A stretch of 64,000 nucleotides of DNA. Source: Streptomyces sp. NBC_01439 (GTDB lineage: Bacteria; Actinomycetota; Actinomycetes; Streptomycetales; Streptomycetaceae). The position numbers were made by a program, and so were the translations under genes. The notes under the pieces were generated by a model. That model ran no database searches, was not told where the DNA came from, and saw only the letters and a list, made by a program, of their open reading frames with translations. Of this stretch, positions 19,865-29,360 are shown in pieces (position 1 is the first letter of the stretch; each line of letters starts with the position of its first letter). The DNA is taken from assembly GCF_036227605.1 (NCBI RefSeq), contig NZ_CP109487.1, forward strand, positions 5,106,001 through 5,170,000, read 5' to 3'.

Positions 19865-20935
19865 ATGACAGAGAAGACCACCGGTGCCAGCTACGCAGCC
19901 GCAGGCGTGGACATCGAAGCGGGCGACCGCGCCGTCGAGCTGATGAAGGAGTGGGTGAAGAAGACGCAGCGCCCCGAGGTCCTCGGCGGCCTCGGCGGCT
20001 TCGCCGGCCTCTTCGACGCCTCCGCCCTCAAGCGCTACGAGCGCCCGCTGCTCGCCTCGGCCACCGACGGCGTCGGCACCAAGGTGGACATCGCCCGCCA
20101 GCTCGGCGTGTACGACACCATCGGCCACGACCTGGTGGCGATGGTCATGGACGACATCGTCGTCTGCGGTGCCGAGCCGCTCTTCATGACCGACTACATC
20201 TGCGTCGGCAAGGTGCACCCCGAGCGTGTCGCGGCGATCGTGAAGGGCATCGCCGAGGGCTGTGTCCTCGCCGGCTGCGCCCTGGTGGGCGGCGAGACCG
20301 CCGAGCACCCCGGCCTGCTGGGTCCGGACGACTTCGACGTGGCCGGTGCCGGAACGGGCGTCGTCGAGTACGACCGCCTGCTCGGTGCGGATCGCATCCG
20401 TACGGGTGACGCCGTCATCGCGATGGCTTCGTCCGGCCTTCACTCGAACGGGTACTCGCTCGTCCGTCACGTCCTCTTCGAGCGCGCCAAGATGTCGCTG
20501 GAGGGTCACGTGGAGGAGCTCGGCCGCACCCTCGGCGAGGAGCTCCTGGAGCCCACCAAGATCTACTCGCTGGACTGCATGGCCCTCACCCGTACGGCCG
20601 AGGTGCACGCCTACTCGCACATCACCGGCGGCGGCCTCGCGGCGAACCTGGCCCGGGTCATCCCGGACCACCTGCACGCCACGGTCGACCGTTCGACCTG
20701 GGCCCCCGGCGCCATCTTCGACCTGGTCGGCAAGGCCGGTCAGGTGGAGCAGTTGGAGCTGGAGAAGACCCTGAACATGGGTGTCGGCATGATGGCCGTC
20801 GTTCCGCAGGAGTCGGTGGACGTGGCGCTGACCGCGCTGGCCGACCGGGGTGTCGACGCGTGGGTCGCGGGAGAGATCCTGGAACGCGGCGACCACGCCG
20901 AGGGTGCGACCATGACCGGTTCCTACGCGAGCTGA
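19865..20935 (+). CDS. purM: AIR synthetase (phosphoribosylformylglycinamidine cyclo-ligase)
   Basis: 356 residues from the ATG at 19865, close to the usual ~345. It closes the imidazole ring, FGAM to AIR. Signatures are ASATDGVGTKVDIA, MVMDDIVVCGAEPLFMTDY, GCALVGGETAEHPG and ITGGGLAANLARVIP, all typical AIRS lobes. It lies 91 bases after purF on the same strand with no visible terminator between, so the two are probably co-transcribed. A T-tailed hairpin ends the unit 5 bases after its stop. Confidence 0.97.
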   Translation: MTEKTTGASYAAAGVDIEAGDRAVELMKEWVKKTQRPEVLGGLGGFAGLFDASALKRYERPLLASATDGVGTKVDIARQLGVYDTIGHDLVAMVMDDIVVCGAEPLFMTDYICVGKVHPERVAAIVKGIAEGCVLAGCALVGGETAEHPGLLGPDDFDVAGAGTGVVEYDRLLGADRIRTGDAVIAMASSGLHSNGYSLVRHVLFERAKMSLEGHVEELGRTLGEELLEPTKIYSLDCMALTRTAEVHAYSHITGGGLAANLARVIPDHLHATVDRSTWAPGAIFDLVGKAGQVEQLELEKTLNMGVGMMAVVPQESVDVALTALADRGVDAWVAGEILERGDHAEGATMTGSYAS

Positions 20936-20940
20936 GCAGC

Positions 20941-20989
20941 ACTGAAACCCGGCCCGGGGCGATGCCCTGGACCGGGTTTCAGTCTTTTT
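20941..20989. terminator. Rho-independent terminator after purM
   Basis: ACTGAAACCCGG (20941-20952) pairs with CCGGGTTTCAGT (20972-20983). An inner GC-rich stem extends the pairing, and CTTTTTG follows. This is one of the few T-tailed hairpins in the window. It lies between convergent genes and could serve both. Confidence 0.9.
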
Positions 20990-21015
20990 GTCTGTCGTGC
21001 AGACGCCTCAGGGCG

Positions 21016-21279
21016 TCAAGCGCCGCGACGCTGTGACGACGGTCCGGACTCTTCGTCCTCGTCGTCGTCATCCGTGTTGTAGAGGTCCGCGTACCGAGCG
21101 TACGGGTCGTCCTCGTCCAGCTCGTCGTCGTCTACCTCGACCGGCTCGCTGACAGGCAGCGGTTCCACGGTCGATGCGCCCAGCTCGTTGGCCAGACGCG
21201 AGAGGTCAGTCCCGCCGCTGCTGTACTTCAGCTGGCGGGCGACCTTCGTCTGCTTGGCCTTTGCCCGGCCGCGCCCCAT
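21016..21279 (-). CDS. DUF3073 small protein with acidic tail
   Basis: 87 residues from the ATG at 21279, preceded by GAGGGGG. The N-terminus MGRGRAKAKQTKVARQLKY is the strongly conserved basic segment of actinobacterial DUF3073. The second half is very acidic (DDDELDEDDPYARYADLY, then a run of Asp/Glu). The basic-then-acidic layout suggests nucleic-acid or ribosome association, but no function has been established that I know of. It stands alone between purM and vdh. Confidence 0.85.
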   Translation of the reverse strand: MGRGRAKAKQTKVARQLKYSSGGTDLSRLANELGASTVEPLPVSEPVEVDDDELDEDDPYARYADLYNTDDDDEDEESGPSSQRRGA

Positions 21280-21569
21280 GGCTCGACCCCCTCGGTGACG
21301 GGGCTCGACGGCCCCAGAGTCTGACACGCGTTCATGGTTCGGAGCGGGCTCTCCGTGGAGAGACCGTCCGTAGGGGTTTAACGGTACCTGCTTCCGCGGC
21401 CATACGGTACGCCGCCCGCATGACGCGCCCCGGTGCAGAACCAACAAGGCGCCCCGTCCTCGCTGGTCAGCTGCGATTTTAACCTTTTCCTGGCGGGCGA
21501 CCCGCCGAAGTGCAGTGAGTTCCGTCTCGCCGCACTCCGGAGGGCGCACCCGAAGGCCCCCGGAAGGGC

Positions 21570-22664
21570 CTAGACGGCGCGCGCGGCGCGGCCGTCGGCC
21601 ATCCGCTGCTCGGCGATCCGGTCGGCCGCAGCGGCCGGCGGAATGCCGTCCGCCTTCGCACGAGCAAAGATCTCCAGCGTGGTGTCGAAGATCTTCGTCG
21701 CCTTGGCCTTGCAGCGGTCGAAGTCGAAGCCGCGCAGCTCGTCGGCGACCTGGATGACACCGCCCGCGTTGACCACGTAGTCGGGCGCGTAGAGGATCCC
21801 GCGGTCCGAGAGGTCCTTCTCGATGCCCGGGTGGGCGAGCTGGTTGTTCGCCGCACCGCAGACGATCGTCGCGGTGAGCGCCGGGACGGTCTCGTCGTTC
21901 AGGGCACCGCCGAGCGCGCAGGGGGCGTAGATGTCCAGGCCCTCGGTGCGGATCAGCGCGTCCGTGTCCGCCACGGCGGTGACCTTGCCGGGGTGCTTGT
22001 CCAGGATCCGGCGGACGGACTCTTCCCGCACGTCCGTGATCACGACCTCGGCGCCGTCCTCCAGCAGGTGCTCGACCAGGTAGTGCCCGACCTTGCCGAC
22101 ACCGGCCACGCCGACCTTGCGCCCGCGCAGGGTCGGGTCGCCCCACAGGTGCTGGGCGCTGGCGCGCATGCCCTGGAAGACACCGAAGGCGGTGAGGACC
22201 GAGGAGTCGCCCGCGCCGCCGTTCTCGGGGGAGCGGCCGGTCGCCCAGCGGGTCTCGCGGGCCACGACGTCCATGTCGGCCACGTAGGTGCCGACGTCGC
22301 AGGCGGTCACGTAGCGGCCGCCGAGGGACTCCACGAACCGGCCGTAGGCCAGCAGCAGTTCCTCGGTCTTGATGGCGTCCGGGTCGCCGATGATCACGGC
22401 CTTGCCGCCGCCGAGGCCGAGGCCGGCCATGGCGTTCTTGTACGACATGCCGCGCGAGAGGTTCAGCGCGTCCAGGACGGCCTCCTCGTCGGAGGCGTAC
22501 GCGTGGAAGCGCGTACCGCCGAGGGCGGGGCCCAGGGCGGTGGAGTGGATGGCGATGACGGCCTTCAGGCCGGTGGCGCGGTCCTGGCACAGCACGACTT
22601 GCTCGTGGCCGCCCTGCTCCGTACGGAACAGGGTGTGCAGGACGCCGTCGGTCATTTCGGTCAC
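21570..22664 (-). CDS. vdh: Valine (branched-chain amino acid) dehydrogenase
   Basis: It deaminates valine, leucine or isoleucine to the 2-oxo acid with NAD+, feeding acyl precursors to fatty-acid and polyketide synthesis. The GTG at 22664 is chosen because GGGAG lies 8 bases upstream; this GGGAG is the second codon region of the alternative ATG at 22679. It gives 364 residues, matching known Streptomyces Vdh. Signatures are [33 protein letters not shown] with the catalytic Lys, [16 protein letters not shown], the Rossmann [12 protein letters not shown], and CGAANNQLA. It diverges from the gene at 22858. Confidence 0.95.
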   Translation of the reverse strand: MTEMTDGVLHTLFRTEQGGHEQVVLCQDRATGLKAVIAIHSTALGPALGGTRFHAYASDEEAVLDALNLSRGMSYKNAMAGLGLGGGKAVIIGDPDAIKTEELLLAYGRFVESLGGRYVTACDVGTYVADMDVVARETRWATGRSPENGGAGDSSVLTAFGVFQGMRASAQHLWGDPTLRGRKVGVAGVGKVGHYLVEHLLEDGAEVVITDVREESVRRILDKHPGKVTAVADTDALIRTEGLDIYAPCALGGALNDETVPALTATIVCGAANNQLAHPGIEKDLSDRGILYAPDYVVNAGGVIQVADELRGFDFDRCKAKATKIFDTTLEIFARAKADGIPPAAAADRIAEQRMADGRAARAV

Positions 22665-22857
22665 GGTGGTGACTCCCATGGAAGAGATGCGGCGGAAAGA
22701 CGCCCGCCCTGCGGGTGGGGGAGGGCGTGCTGGGAGCAGAGTAAGACCTGGGGGCCGCCCGTAGGTGAGCTGTCCGAGGATCGAAACACTCCCGTGGTGC
22801 GCGCGGGCGGCAGCGTCCGGAGGTGAACCCGACCCCGCGGAGGGGCAATACGAGAGC

Positions 22858-23712
22858 GTGAGCGAATCCTCCGAACTCCCGCTGCCGTCCGCGCGCTCGG
22901 CGCCGACCGTCCCGTACGCCTCCTACCTGCGCGTCTACGAGCCCTTGGCGGCCTTCGCCGAGCCGGAGCGCACGCATTGGGCCGACTACGCCCGGCGCGG
23001 GGCGGCCCCGACCGCCCAGGACGAACTGCGCAGGTCACTGTCGGACTTGGTGCGGGTCCCGCTGGTGGGGGTGCCGGCCCACGAGAGCGCGGACGCCTTC
23101 ACGGCGGTGGTCGACGGGGTGCTGCTGGTCTGCCCGTGGCGCACCCGGCTCCGCGGCTGGCTGGCCCTCCAGGAACTCGTCGAGTGGTTTCCGCGGCCGG
23201 TGCTGGACGCCGCGCTGCCACCGGGAGCGCGCCGCCGGGCGGCCGAGGACTACGAGCGCTGGCGCGAACGGAACCCGGACGCGCGCCCCTGGATCCGTAC
23301 GGGGGTGTGGCAGGTTCCGCTGCGTTGGTTCGTGCTGGTGGCGGACGAGGAGCGGGACCACGTGCCCGGCGAGCGGCTGCGCTACCGCACGCCGATGGTC
23401 CAGGCCCGGCGGCGGCTCGCCCGCGCGCTGCGGACCCTGCGGGACGCGGAGGGGTACGGGATGCTCGCCGACGGACTGGTGGAGGTGGGGAGCTGGCTGG
23501 AGGAGTTCCACCCGCGCTCGATGGTCGAGCTGGACTACGGAGGGCTGCTGCACGCCCTGCCGGCGGATCGACTGGCGGCCGACCGCTCGGCCGGGGACCT
23601 CGCGGCGGGTATCGCGGCCCTGCGGGCCGGGGACGCGCGGGGCGCGACCGAGGTCTACGAGGAGTTGGCGGAGCGGTGGCGGGCGGTCCGGGAGCGGCTT
23701 TTCGCGAATTAG
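22858..23712 (+). CDS. Conserved Streptomyces protein of unknown function upstream of bldC
   Basis: A GTG start at 22858 lies 12 bases after GGAGGGG, giving 284 residues. It is soluble and rich in Arg/Trp ([51 protein letters not shown]). There is no signal peptide or recognisable enzyme motif. The C-terminal part looks helical and ends [20 protein letters not shown] do not recognise the family. From position it is likely the gene that neighbours bldC throughout Streptomyces, but a 567-base leader region separates them. Confidence 0.75.
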   Translation: MSESSELPLPSARSAPTVPYASYLRVYEPLAAFAEPERTHWADYARRGAAPTAQDELRRSLSDLVRVPLVGVPAHESADAFTAVVDGVLLVCPWRTRLRGWLALQELVEWFPRPVLDAALPPGARRRAAEDYERWRERNPDARPWIRTGVWQVPLRWFVLVADEERDHVPGERLRYRTPMVQARRRLARALRTLRDAEGYGMLADGLVEVGSWLEEFHPRSMVELDYGGLLHALPADRLAADRSAGDLAAGIAALRAGDARGATEVYEELAERWRAVRERLFAN

Positions 23713-24279
23713 GCCGAAAGGTGCCTGTGTGGCTGGTTTCACCTAGAAGGGGTTAGTGCGTATCGTCCGGTATCGGTCGATCGGTCAATAGTGGCTGATC
23801 AGAGGCTTGATCATGGCATTTGGGACGTAGTGCCAGGACCTACGTCCCGATACGGGCCATTGGCCCAAGCGTGACGGACCGCACTAACTACACCCTTGCG
23901 CCCTTCCCCTACCCTCGTGCCAAAATAGGACAAGGAGTCCGGGGAGGGTTCCTTCCGCCCAACTAAGGGCGGAATGCTCGGCATTGCACTCTATGGGGGG
24001 TCTGGTGACTCCTGATCGCTCTGTGACTGATCGTCACAGTGGGGTGACTGTCCGTTATGGGACGGTCCATCGGCTTCCGCCGCTGATGAACACCTCGGAG
24101 GGCAATTCCGTCGGTTTGGCCGTCGAGGCTGGACGGATGGTGTAGTTGTAGTGCCGAGGACAAGCCGTTCGTCCTATAACCGACTCGGCCCGCGTATGTC
24201 CATTTCGGGCAACGCGGGCCAAGGTGCAGAATTTAGAGGAAAGAACCGAGATGGTTCGGTTCTCCCGAGGAGGCCGCTC
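23713..24279 (+). promoter_or_regulatory. bldC: Long bldC upstream region with several dyads
   Basis: No conserved coding sequence is seen in 567 bases. There are five notable repeats. TGATCA occurs at 23796 and 23808 around GAGGCT. GGGACGTAG (23822-23830) pairs with CTACGTCCC (23840-23848). CTGTGAC (24021-24027) pairs with GTCACAG (24033-24039). AGGAC (24157-24161) pairs with GTCCT (24171-24175). AGAACCGA (24242-24249) pairs with TCGGTTCT (24256-24263) just before the ribosome site. bldC is reported to be a BldD target. Several GTGACT/GTCAC elements near 24004-24048 are the best candidates for such a site, though I cannot confirm any. Confidence 0.5.
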
Positions 24280-24283
24280 ATGA
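24251..24283 (+). CDS. Candidate 10-codon leader ORF overlapping the bldC start
   Basis: The ATG at 24251 has AGAGGA about 10 bases upstream and encodes MVRFSRGGRS. Its TGA (24281-24283) overlaps the bldC ATG (24280-24282) as ATGA. The ORF runs through the second arm of the hairpin 24242-24263 and through the bldC ribosome site. If translated, ribosomes would open that hairpin and terminate at the bldC start, giving translational coupling. Its short length means it could arise by chance. This is a prediction only. Confidence 0.3.
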   Translation: MVRFSRGGRS

Positions 24284-24486
24284 CCGCTCGCACCCCTGAT
24301 GCCGAGCCGCTGCTGACCCCGGCTGAGGTTGCCACGATGTTCCGCGTGGACCCGAAGACGGTCACCCGCTGGGCCAAGGCTGGCAAGCTCACGTCCATCC
24401 GCACCCTGGGTGGACACCGCCGGTACCGCGAGGCCGAGGTTCGCGCACTGCTCGCGGGAATTCCGCAGCAGCGCAGCGAGGCCTGA
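24280..24486 (+). CDS. bldC: Developmental regulator BldC
   Basis: 68 residues from the ATG at 24280 behind CGAGGAGG. It is a single MerR-like winged helix-turn-helix: LTPAEVATMFRVDPKTVTRW is the recognition region, then AGKLTSIRTLGGHRRYREAE forms the wing. It has no effector or dimerisation domain, as in BldC, which binds head-to-tail on direct repeats. BldC controls the timing of the switch from vegetative growth to sporulation and affects antibiotic synthesis. The text appears the same as the canonical Streptomyces protein. A T-tailed terminator follows at 24595. Confidence 0.97.
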   Translation: MTARTPDAEPLLTPAEVATMFRVDPKTVTRWAKAGKLTSIRTLGGHRRYREAEVRALLAGIPQQRSEA

Positions 24487-24594
24487 GGTCGCGCAAACAC
24501 CCCGCTTTAACGGGTCTATATCGGGTCCCCCAATCCGATGAAACCCACATAGCTTCATACGGCTGGGCCTGCCCCAACAGGTCCGAGGTCGTTC

Positions 24595-24633
24595 GATCGC
24601 GCTGGACTCCGCCGGGTCCAGCGCGATCTTTTT
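24595..24633 (+). terminator. Rho-independent terminator downstream of bldC
   Basis: GATCGCGCTGGAC (24595-24607) and GTCCAGCGCGATC (24616-24628) are perfect 13-base arms followed by TTTTTAT. It lies 108 bases after the bldC stop, leaving an untranslated 3' segment. Confidence 0.92.
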
Positions 24634-25112
24634 ATGCCCAGGTCAGGGCGGTCTCGAGCGCGCACGGGAGCGCCGGCGGGGTAGGTGCCATTGCACATAT
24701 TCTATCGAGCAGGCGTATAGGTGCGATAAAAGTGTGAGTCCCAAAAACTCATCCGGTGACTCCCGTCACAGATGATCACTCTTGTATATCCGGTATTGCA
24801 CCCCGTAAAGGGGACCCGCATCGAGAGGCGCATCATGCGAACGGGGGATTCCGGGTGACGGTCGGCCGGGAAGGCTCCCACGACCCCACGACCCCACGGC
24901 TCCGGAGGGGGCAGGGAGCAGGCGGGCAGGAGGAGCACGAGGGGCAGGAGGAGCAGGAGGGGCCGGGGCGGGTTCGGAGGGGGGCCCGGGGCGCGCTCGT
25001 GTCCGCCCCGCAGACGCGGCGGACACGACCCGGAGGTGTCCACGGGCACTGCGGGTGCTCCACGGCCTCCGGGCGACCTCCAAGGCCGCCCGGGCGGTGT
25101 CGCCCGCCAACG
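24634..25112. other. Apparently non-coding 480-base stretch
   Basis: No recognisable gene is seen. The left end (24690-24780) is unusually AT-rich for this chromosome, with TATTCTATCG and ATAAAAGTG. A purine-rich low-complexity block of GGAGGAG-like units fills about 24915-24990. Small open frames exist on both strands but have no homology I can recognise and biased composition. It could hold a small RNA or a decayed gene. Confidence 0.4.
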
Positions 25113-25152
25113 CGTCAGGGCCCGTATCCCCAGAGGGATACGGGCCCTGACG
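25113..25152 (-). terminator. 18-bp perfect hairpin after tRNA-Asp
   Basis: CGTCAGGGCCCGTATCCC (25113-25130) is perfectly inverted at 25135-25152 with a CAGA loop. It lies 7 bases past the 3' end of the minus-strand tRNA-Asp. Confidence 0.85.
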
Positions 25153-25158
25153 TTTCTG

Positions 25159-25232
25159 CGAACCTGACGGGACTTGAACCCGCGACCTCCACCTTGACAG
25201 GGTGGCGAGCTAACCAACTGCTCCACAGGTCC
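25159..25232 (-). tRNA. tRNA-Asp (anticodon GTC)
   Basis: A 74-base cloverleaf starting GGACCTGTGGAGCAG. The anticodon loop is CTGTCAA, the acceptor pairs GGACCTG/CAGGTTC with one G-U, and the discriminator is G. A near copy lies at 31658-31731. Confidence 0.96.
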
Positions 25233-25301
25233 TAGATTTGCGGCCGCTCGGCGGCTGCGAATCAGACTGTACCGCAGCTCAGGGGGTGCAGTCGAACCGG
25301 A

Positions 25302-28300
25302 TCACGGAGCCGCCGCGTCCACCGCCTTCACGATCCGCTTGTCGGAGATCGGGTAAGCCGTCCCGAGTGCGTGCGCGAAGTAACTGACGCGAAGTTCCTC
25401 GATCATCCAGCGGATGTCGGTGACCGTGGACGGGACGGGCCGCCCCTTCGGCAACTGCTCCAGCAGCCAGGCGTACTCGTCCTGCATCTCGTGGACCTTC
25501 TCCATGCGCGTGGTGTCGCGCTGGACGCCCGTGGGCATCTGCTGGAGCCGTCGGTCCACCGCCACCAGGTAGCGCATCAGGTCCGCCAGTCGGCGCAGCC
25601 CCGTGAGCGTCACGAAACCGGCCGGCATGAGGGCCGCCAGCTGCGTCTTGACGTCCTGGATGTTCGCGACCAGCGCCAGGCTGCCCGTGGCCTTCAGCCG
25701 GCGCTCACAGGCCTGCCAGGCGGCCAGCACCTGCTGCACCTGGCCGACCGTGCGCACGGTCGTGTCCACCAGGTCGGCGCGGACGGCTTCGTAGAGCTTC
25801 CGGAAGTCCGCCTCGTCCCATGCGGGGCCACCGTGGTCGGCGATCAGCTTGTCGGTCGCCGCGGTCGCGCAGTCGTCGAAGAGCGCCTGGATGGAACCGT
25901 GCGGGTTCCTGGACAGGGCCAGCTTCTGCTGGTTGGTCAGGTGGTCCGAGGCGAACTTCGCCGGGTTCACCGGGATGTTCAGCAGGATGAGCCGCCGGGT
26001 GCCCAGCCACATGGCCTGCTGCTGCTCGGCCTCGGTGTCGAAGAGCCGTACGGACACGCTCGTGCCCTCGTCCACCAGCGCCGGGTACGCCTTCACCGGC
26101 TGACCGGCGCGCCGGGTCTCGAAGACCTTGGTCAGCGTGCCGATCGTCCAGTCGGTCAGCCCGGTCCGCTCCACCGACTCCCCGCCCGCCCGTTCGGCGG
26201 TGGCCGCGGCGGCCTTGGAGAGGGCCTGGCGGGCCTTCGGCTTCAGCCTCAGGCGCAGGGCCTCCAGGTCCTTGTCCTCGGCGAGGTTCTTGCGGCGCTC
26301 GTCGACGATCCGGAAGGTGATCTTCAGATGGTCCGGGATCCGGGTGAGGTCGAAGTCCTCGGCCGACACCGGGACCCCGACCATCCGCTGGAGCTCGCGC
26401 GCGAGGGTGACCGGCAGCGGCTCCTGCAGGGGCACCGCCGTGTCCAGGAAGCGGCCGGCGAAGTTCGGCGCGGGCACGTAGTGCCGGCGGATCGGCTTCG
26501 GCAGCGAGCGGATCAGCTCGGTGACGACCTCCTCGCGCAGGCCCGGGATCTGCCAGTCGAAACCCTCGTCGGTGACCTGGTTCAGCACCTGGAGCGGGAT
26601 GTGGACGGTCACGCCGTCGGCGTCCGCGCCCGGCTCGAACTGGTAGGTCACCCGGAACTTCAGCTGACCCTGGCGCCAGGAGTCCGGGTAATCGGCCTTG
26701 GTGACCCCGGCCGCCTTCTCGGTCAGCAGCATCTCCCGCTCGAAGTCGAGGAGTTCGGGCTCCTCGCGCTTCTTGTGCTTCCACCAGGAGTCGAAGTGCG
26801 CCCCCGAGACCACGTGGGCGGGGATCTTCTGGTCGTAGAAGTCGAAGAGCGTCTCGTCGTCCACCACGATGTCGCGGCGACGGGCCCGGTTCTCCAGCTC
26901 CTCCACCTCGGTGAGGAGCTTGCGGTTGTCGGCGTAGAACTTGTGGTGGGTGCGCCAGTCGCCCTCGACCAGCGCGTTGCGGATGAACAGCTCGCGCGAG
27001 ACCTCGGCGTCGATCCGGCCGTAGTTGATCTTCCGCTGGGCCACGATCGGTACGCCGTACAGCGTGACCTTCTCGTACGCCATCACGGCCGCCTGGTCCT
27101 TCTCCCAGTGCGGCTCGCTGTACGTGCGCTTGACCAGGTGCTGCGCCAGCGGCTCCACCCACTCGGGCTCCACCTTGGCGTTCACCCGGGCCCACAGCCG
27201 CGAGGTCTCCACCAGCTCGGCCGACATCACGAACTTCGGCTGCTTCTTGAAGAGCGACGACCCCGGGAAGATCGCGAACTTGGCGCTCCGGGCACCGAGG
27301 TACTCGTTCTTGTCGGTGTCCTTGAGCCCGATGTGCGAGAGCAGTCCGGACAGCAGCGACACGTGGACGACCTGCTCGGGGGCGTCGGCCTCGTTGACGT
27401 GGATGCCCATGCCCTTGGCGACCGTGCGCAGCTGGGAGTAGATGTCCTGCCACTCGCGGATCCGCAGGAAGTTCAGGTACTCCTGCTTGCACATCCGGCG
27501 GAACGAGGACGAGCCGCGCTCCTTCTGCTGCTCCCGCACGTAGCGCCACATGTTCAGGAACGAGAGGAAGTCGCTGGTCTCGTCCTTGAAGCGGGCGTGG
27601 TTCTGGTCGGCCTGGGTCTGCTTGTCCGAGGGCCGTTCGCGCGGGTCCTGGATGGACAGGGCCGCCGCGATGACCATGACCTCGCGGACGCAGTTGTTCT
27701 TGTCGGCCTCGATGACCATGCGGGCCAGCCGCGGGTCCACCGGGAGCTGGGAGAGCTGGCGGCCCATCTGCGTCAGGCGCTGCCCCTTCTTCCCCTCCGG
27801 GGAGGACTTCTCGGCCGCCTCGAGCGCGCCGAGCTCCTGGAGGAGCTGCACGCCGTCGCGGATGTTGCGGTGGTCCGGCGGGTCGATGAAGGGGAACTTC
27901 TCGATCTCGCCGAGGCCGGCCGCGGTCATCTGGAGGATGACGGAGGCCAGGTTCGTCCGGAGGATCTCGGCGTCGGTGAACTCGGGACGCGCGTCGAAGT
28001 CGCCCTCGGAGTACAGCCGGATGCAGATTCCGTCGCTGGTACGTCCGCAGCGGCCCTTGCGCTGGTTGGCGCTGGCCTGCGAGATCCGCTCGATCGGCAG
28101 GCGCTGGACCTTGGTGCGGTGGCTGTAGCGGGAGATCCGGGCGGTGCCCGGGTCGATCACGTACTTGATGCCGGGGACGGTCAGCGAGGTCTCGGCGACG
28201 TTGGTCGCGAGCACGATCCGGCGGCCGGTGTGCTGCTGGAAGACGCGGTGCTGCTCGGCGTGCGAGAGGCGTGCGTAGAGGGGGAGGACCTCGGTGGAAC

Positions 28301-29249
28301 GGAGGTTCCGTTTGGTCAGGGCGTCCGCCGTGTCGCGGATCTCCCGCTCGCCGGAGAGGAAGACCAGGATGTCGCCCGGACCCTCCGACTGGAGCTCGTC
28401 CACGGCCTCGCAGATCGCGGTGATCTGGTCCCGGTCGGAGTCGTCGCCGTCCTCGGCGTCCTCTTCCAGGAGCGGCCGGTAGCGCACCTCCACCGGATAC
28501 GTGCGCCCGCTGACCTCGACGATCGGGGCGTCGCCGAAGTGCCGGGAGAAGCGCTCGGGATCGATGGTGGCCGAGGTGATGACGACCTTGAGGTCGGGGC
28601 GCTTGGGCAGCAGCGTGGCCAGGTAGCCCAGCAGGAAGTCGATGTTCAGCGAGCGCTCGTGGGCCTCGTCGATGATGATCGTGTCGTAGGCGCGCAGCTC
28701 GCGGTCCGTCTGGATCTCGGCGAGCAGGATGCCGTCCGTCATCAGCTTCACGAAGGTCGCGTCCTGGTCCACCTGGTCGGTGAAGCGGACCTTCCAGCCG
28801 ACGGTCTGGCCGATCTCGGACTTCAGCTCCTCGGCGATCCGCTCCGCGACCGTGCGGGCGGCGATCCGGCGGGGCTGGGTGTGCCCGATCATGCCCCGGA
28901 CGCCGCGGCCCAGCTCCATGCAGATCTTGGGGATCTGCGTGGTCTTGCCGGACCCGGTCTCGCCCGCGACGATCACGACCTGGTGGTCGCGTATCGCCTC
29001 GGCGATCTCGTCCTTCTTCTGGCTGACGGGCAGGTTCTCGGGATACGTGACCTCCGGCATCCGCGAGGCACGGCCGGCCAGTCGCTCGGCGGCCTTGGTG
29101 GCCTCCGCGGCGATCTCGTCGAGCACGGCCTGCTTGGCCTCGGGCTTGCGGATACGGCGGGCGCCTTCGAGGCGGCGGCCGAGGCGGTGCGCGTCACGGA
29201 GGGAGATCTCACCGAGAAGCGTCTGCAGGGCGGCGAAGGAAGTAGACAT
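25302..29249 (-). CDS. hrpA: DEAH-box ATP-dependent RNA helicase HrpA
   Basis: 1315 residues, the normal size for bacterial HrpA. Helicase motifs in order are GETGSGKTTQ (Walker A), TQPRRIAA, DEAH in IIIDEAHERS, SAT, LATNVAETSLTVPG, and QRKGRCGR (motif VI). They are followed by the helicase-associated HA2/OB region and a long C-terminal extension specific to HrpA. In E. coli HrpA acts in fimbrial mRNA processing and in rescuing stalled ribosomes; its actinobacterial role is unclear. The ATG at 29249 is the start. The gene is separated from its neighbours by a tRNA and a divergent secreted-protein gene. Confidence 0.96.
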   Translation of the reverse strand: MSTSFAALQTLLGEISLRDAHRLGRRLEGARRIRKPEAKQAVLDEIAAEATKAAERLAGRASRMPEVTYPENLPVSQKKDEIAEAIRDHQVVIVAGETGSGKTTQIPKICMELGRGVRGMIGHTQPRRIAARTVAERIAEELKSEIGQTVGWKVRFTDQVDQDATFVKLMTDGILLAEIQTDRELRAYDTIIIDEAHERSLNIDFLLGYLATLLPKRPDLKVVITSATIDPERFSRHFGDAPIVEVSGRTYPVEVRYRPLLEEDAEDGDDSDRDQITAICEAVDELQSEGPGDILVFLSGEREIRDTADALTKRNLRSTEVLPLYARLSHAEQHRVFQQHTGRRIVLATNVAETSLTVPGIKYVIDPGTARISRYSHRTKVQRLPIERISQASANQRKGRCGRTSDGICIRLYSEGDFDARPEFTDAEILRTNLASVILQMTAAGLGEIEKFPFIDPPDHRNIRDGVQLLQELGALEAAEKSSPEGKKGQRLTQMGRQLSQLPVDPRLARMVIEADKNNCVREVMVIAAALSIQDPRERPSDKQTQADQNHARFKDETSDFLSFLNMWRYVREQQKERGSSSFRRMCKQEYLNFLRIREWQDIYSQLRTVAKGMGIHVNEADAPEQVVHVSLLSGLLSHIGLKDTDKNEYLGARSAKFAIFPGSSLFKKQPKFVMSAELVETSRLWARVNAKVEPEWVEPLAQHLVKRTYSEPHWEKDQAAVMAYEKVTLYGVPIVAQRKINYGRIDAEVSRELFIRNALVEGDWRTHHKFYADNRKLLTEVEELENRARRRDIVVDDETLFDFYDQKIPAHVVSGAHFDSWWKHKKREEPELLDFEREMLLTEKAAGVTKADYPDSWRQGQLKFRVTYQFEPGADADGVTVHIPLQVLNQVTDEGFDWQIPGLREEVVTELIRSLPKPIRRHYVPAPNFAGRFLDTAVPLQEPLPVTLARELQRMVGVPVSAEDFDLTRIPDHLKITFRIVDERRKNLAEDKDLEALRLRLKPKARQALSKAAAATAERAGGESVERTGLTDWTIGTLTKVFETRRAGQPVKAYPALVDEGTSVSVRLFDTEAEQQQAMWLGTRRLILLNIPVNPAKFASDHLTNQQKLALSRNPHGSIQALFDDCATAATDKLIADHGGPAWDEADFRKLYEAVRADLVDTTVRTVGQVQQVLAAWQACERRLKATGSLALVANIQDVKTQLAALMPAGFVTLTGLRRLADLMRYLVAVDRRLQQMPTGVQRDTTRMEKVHEMQDEYAWLLEQLPKGRPVPSTVTDIRWMIEELRVSYFAHALGTAYPISDKRIVKAVDAAAP

Positions 29250-29360
29250 ACCTGGTCGAGGATCTCACCTGGGCCCTCCGGGTGGCGAACGCATTTGTGG
29301 GGCGGACCCGTACCATTTCGGGACGAGTCCGTCGGTCGTACGAGTGAGAGGCAGCCCACC

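Noticed and set aside
24756..25235. A 159-codon plus-strand gene after bldC
   Set aside because: It runs through the hairpin and antisense through tRNA-Asp, has low-complexity GGQEEHEGQ-type text and no ribosome site.
25371..29360. A very long plus-strand frame opposite hrpA that runs into the secreted-protein gene
   Set aside because: hrpA has all helicase motifs. Only the part from 29361 has a signal peptide and ribosome site.
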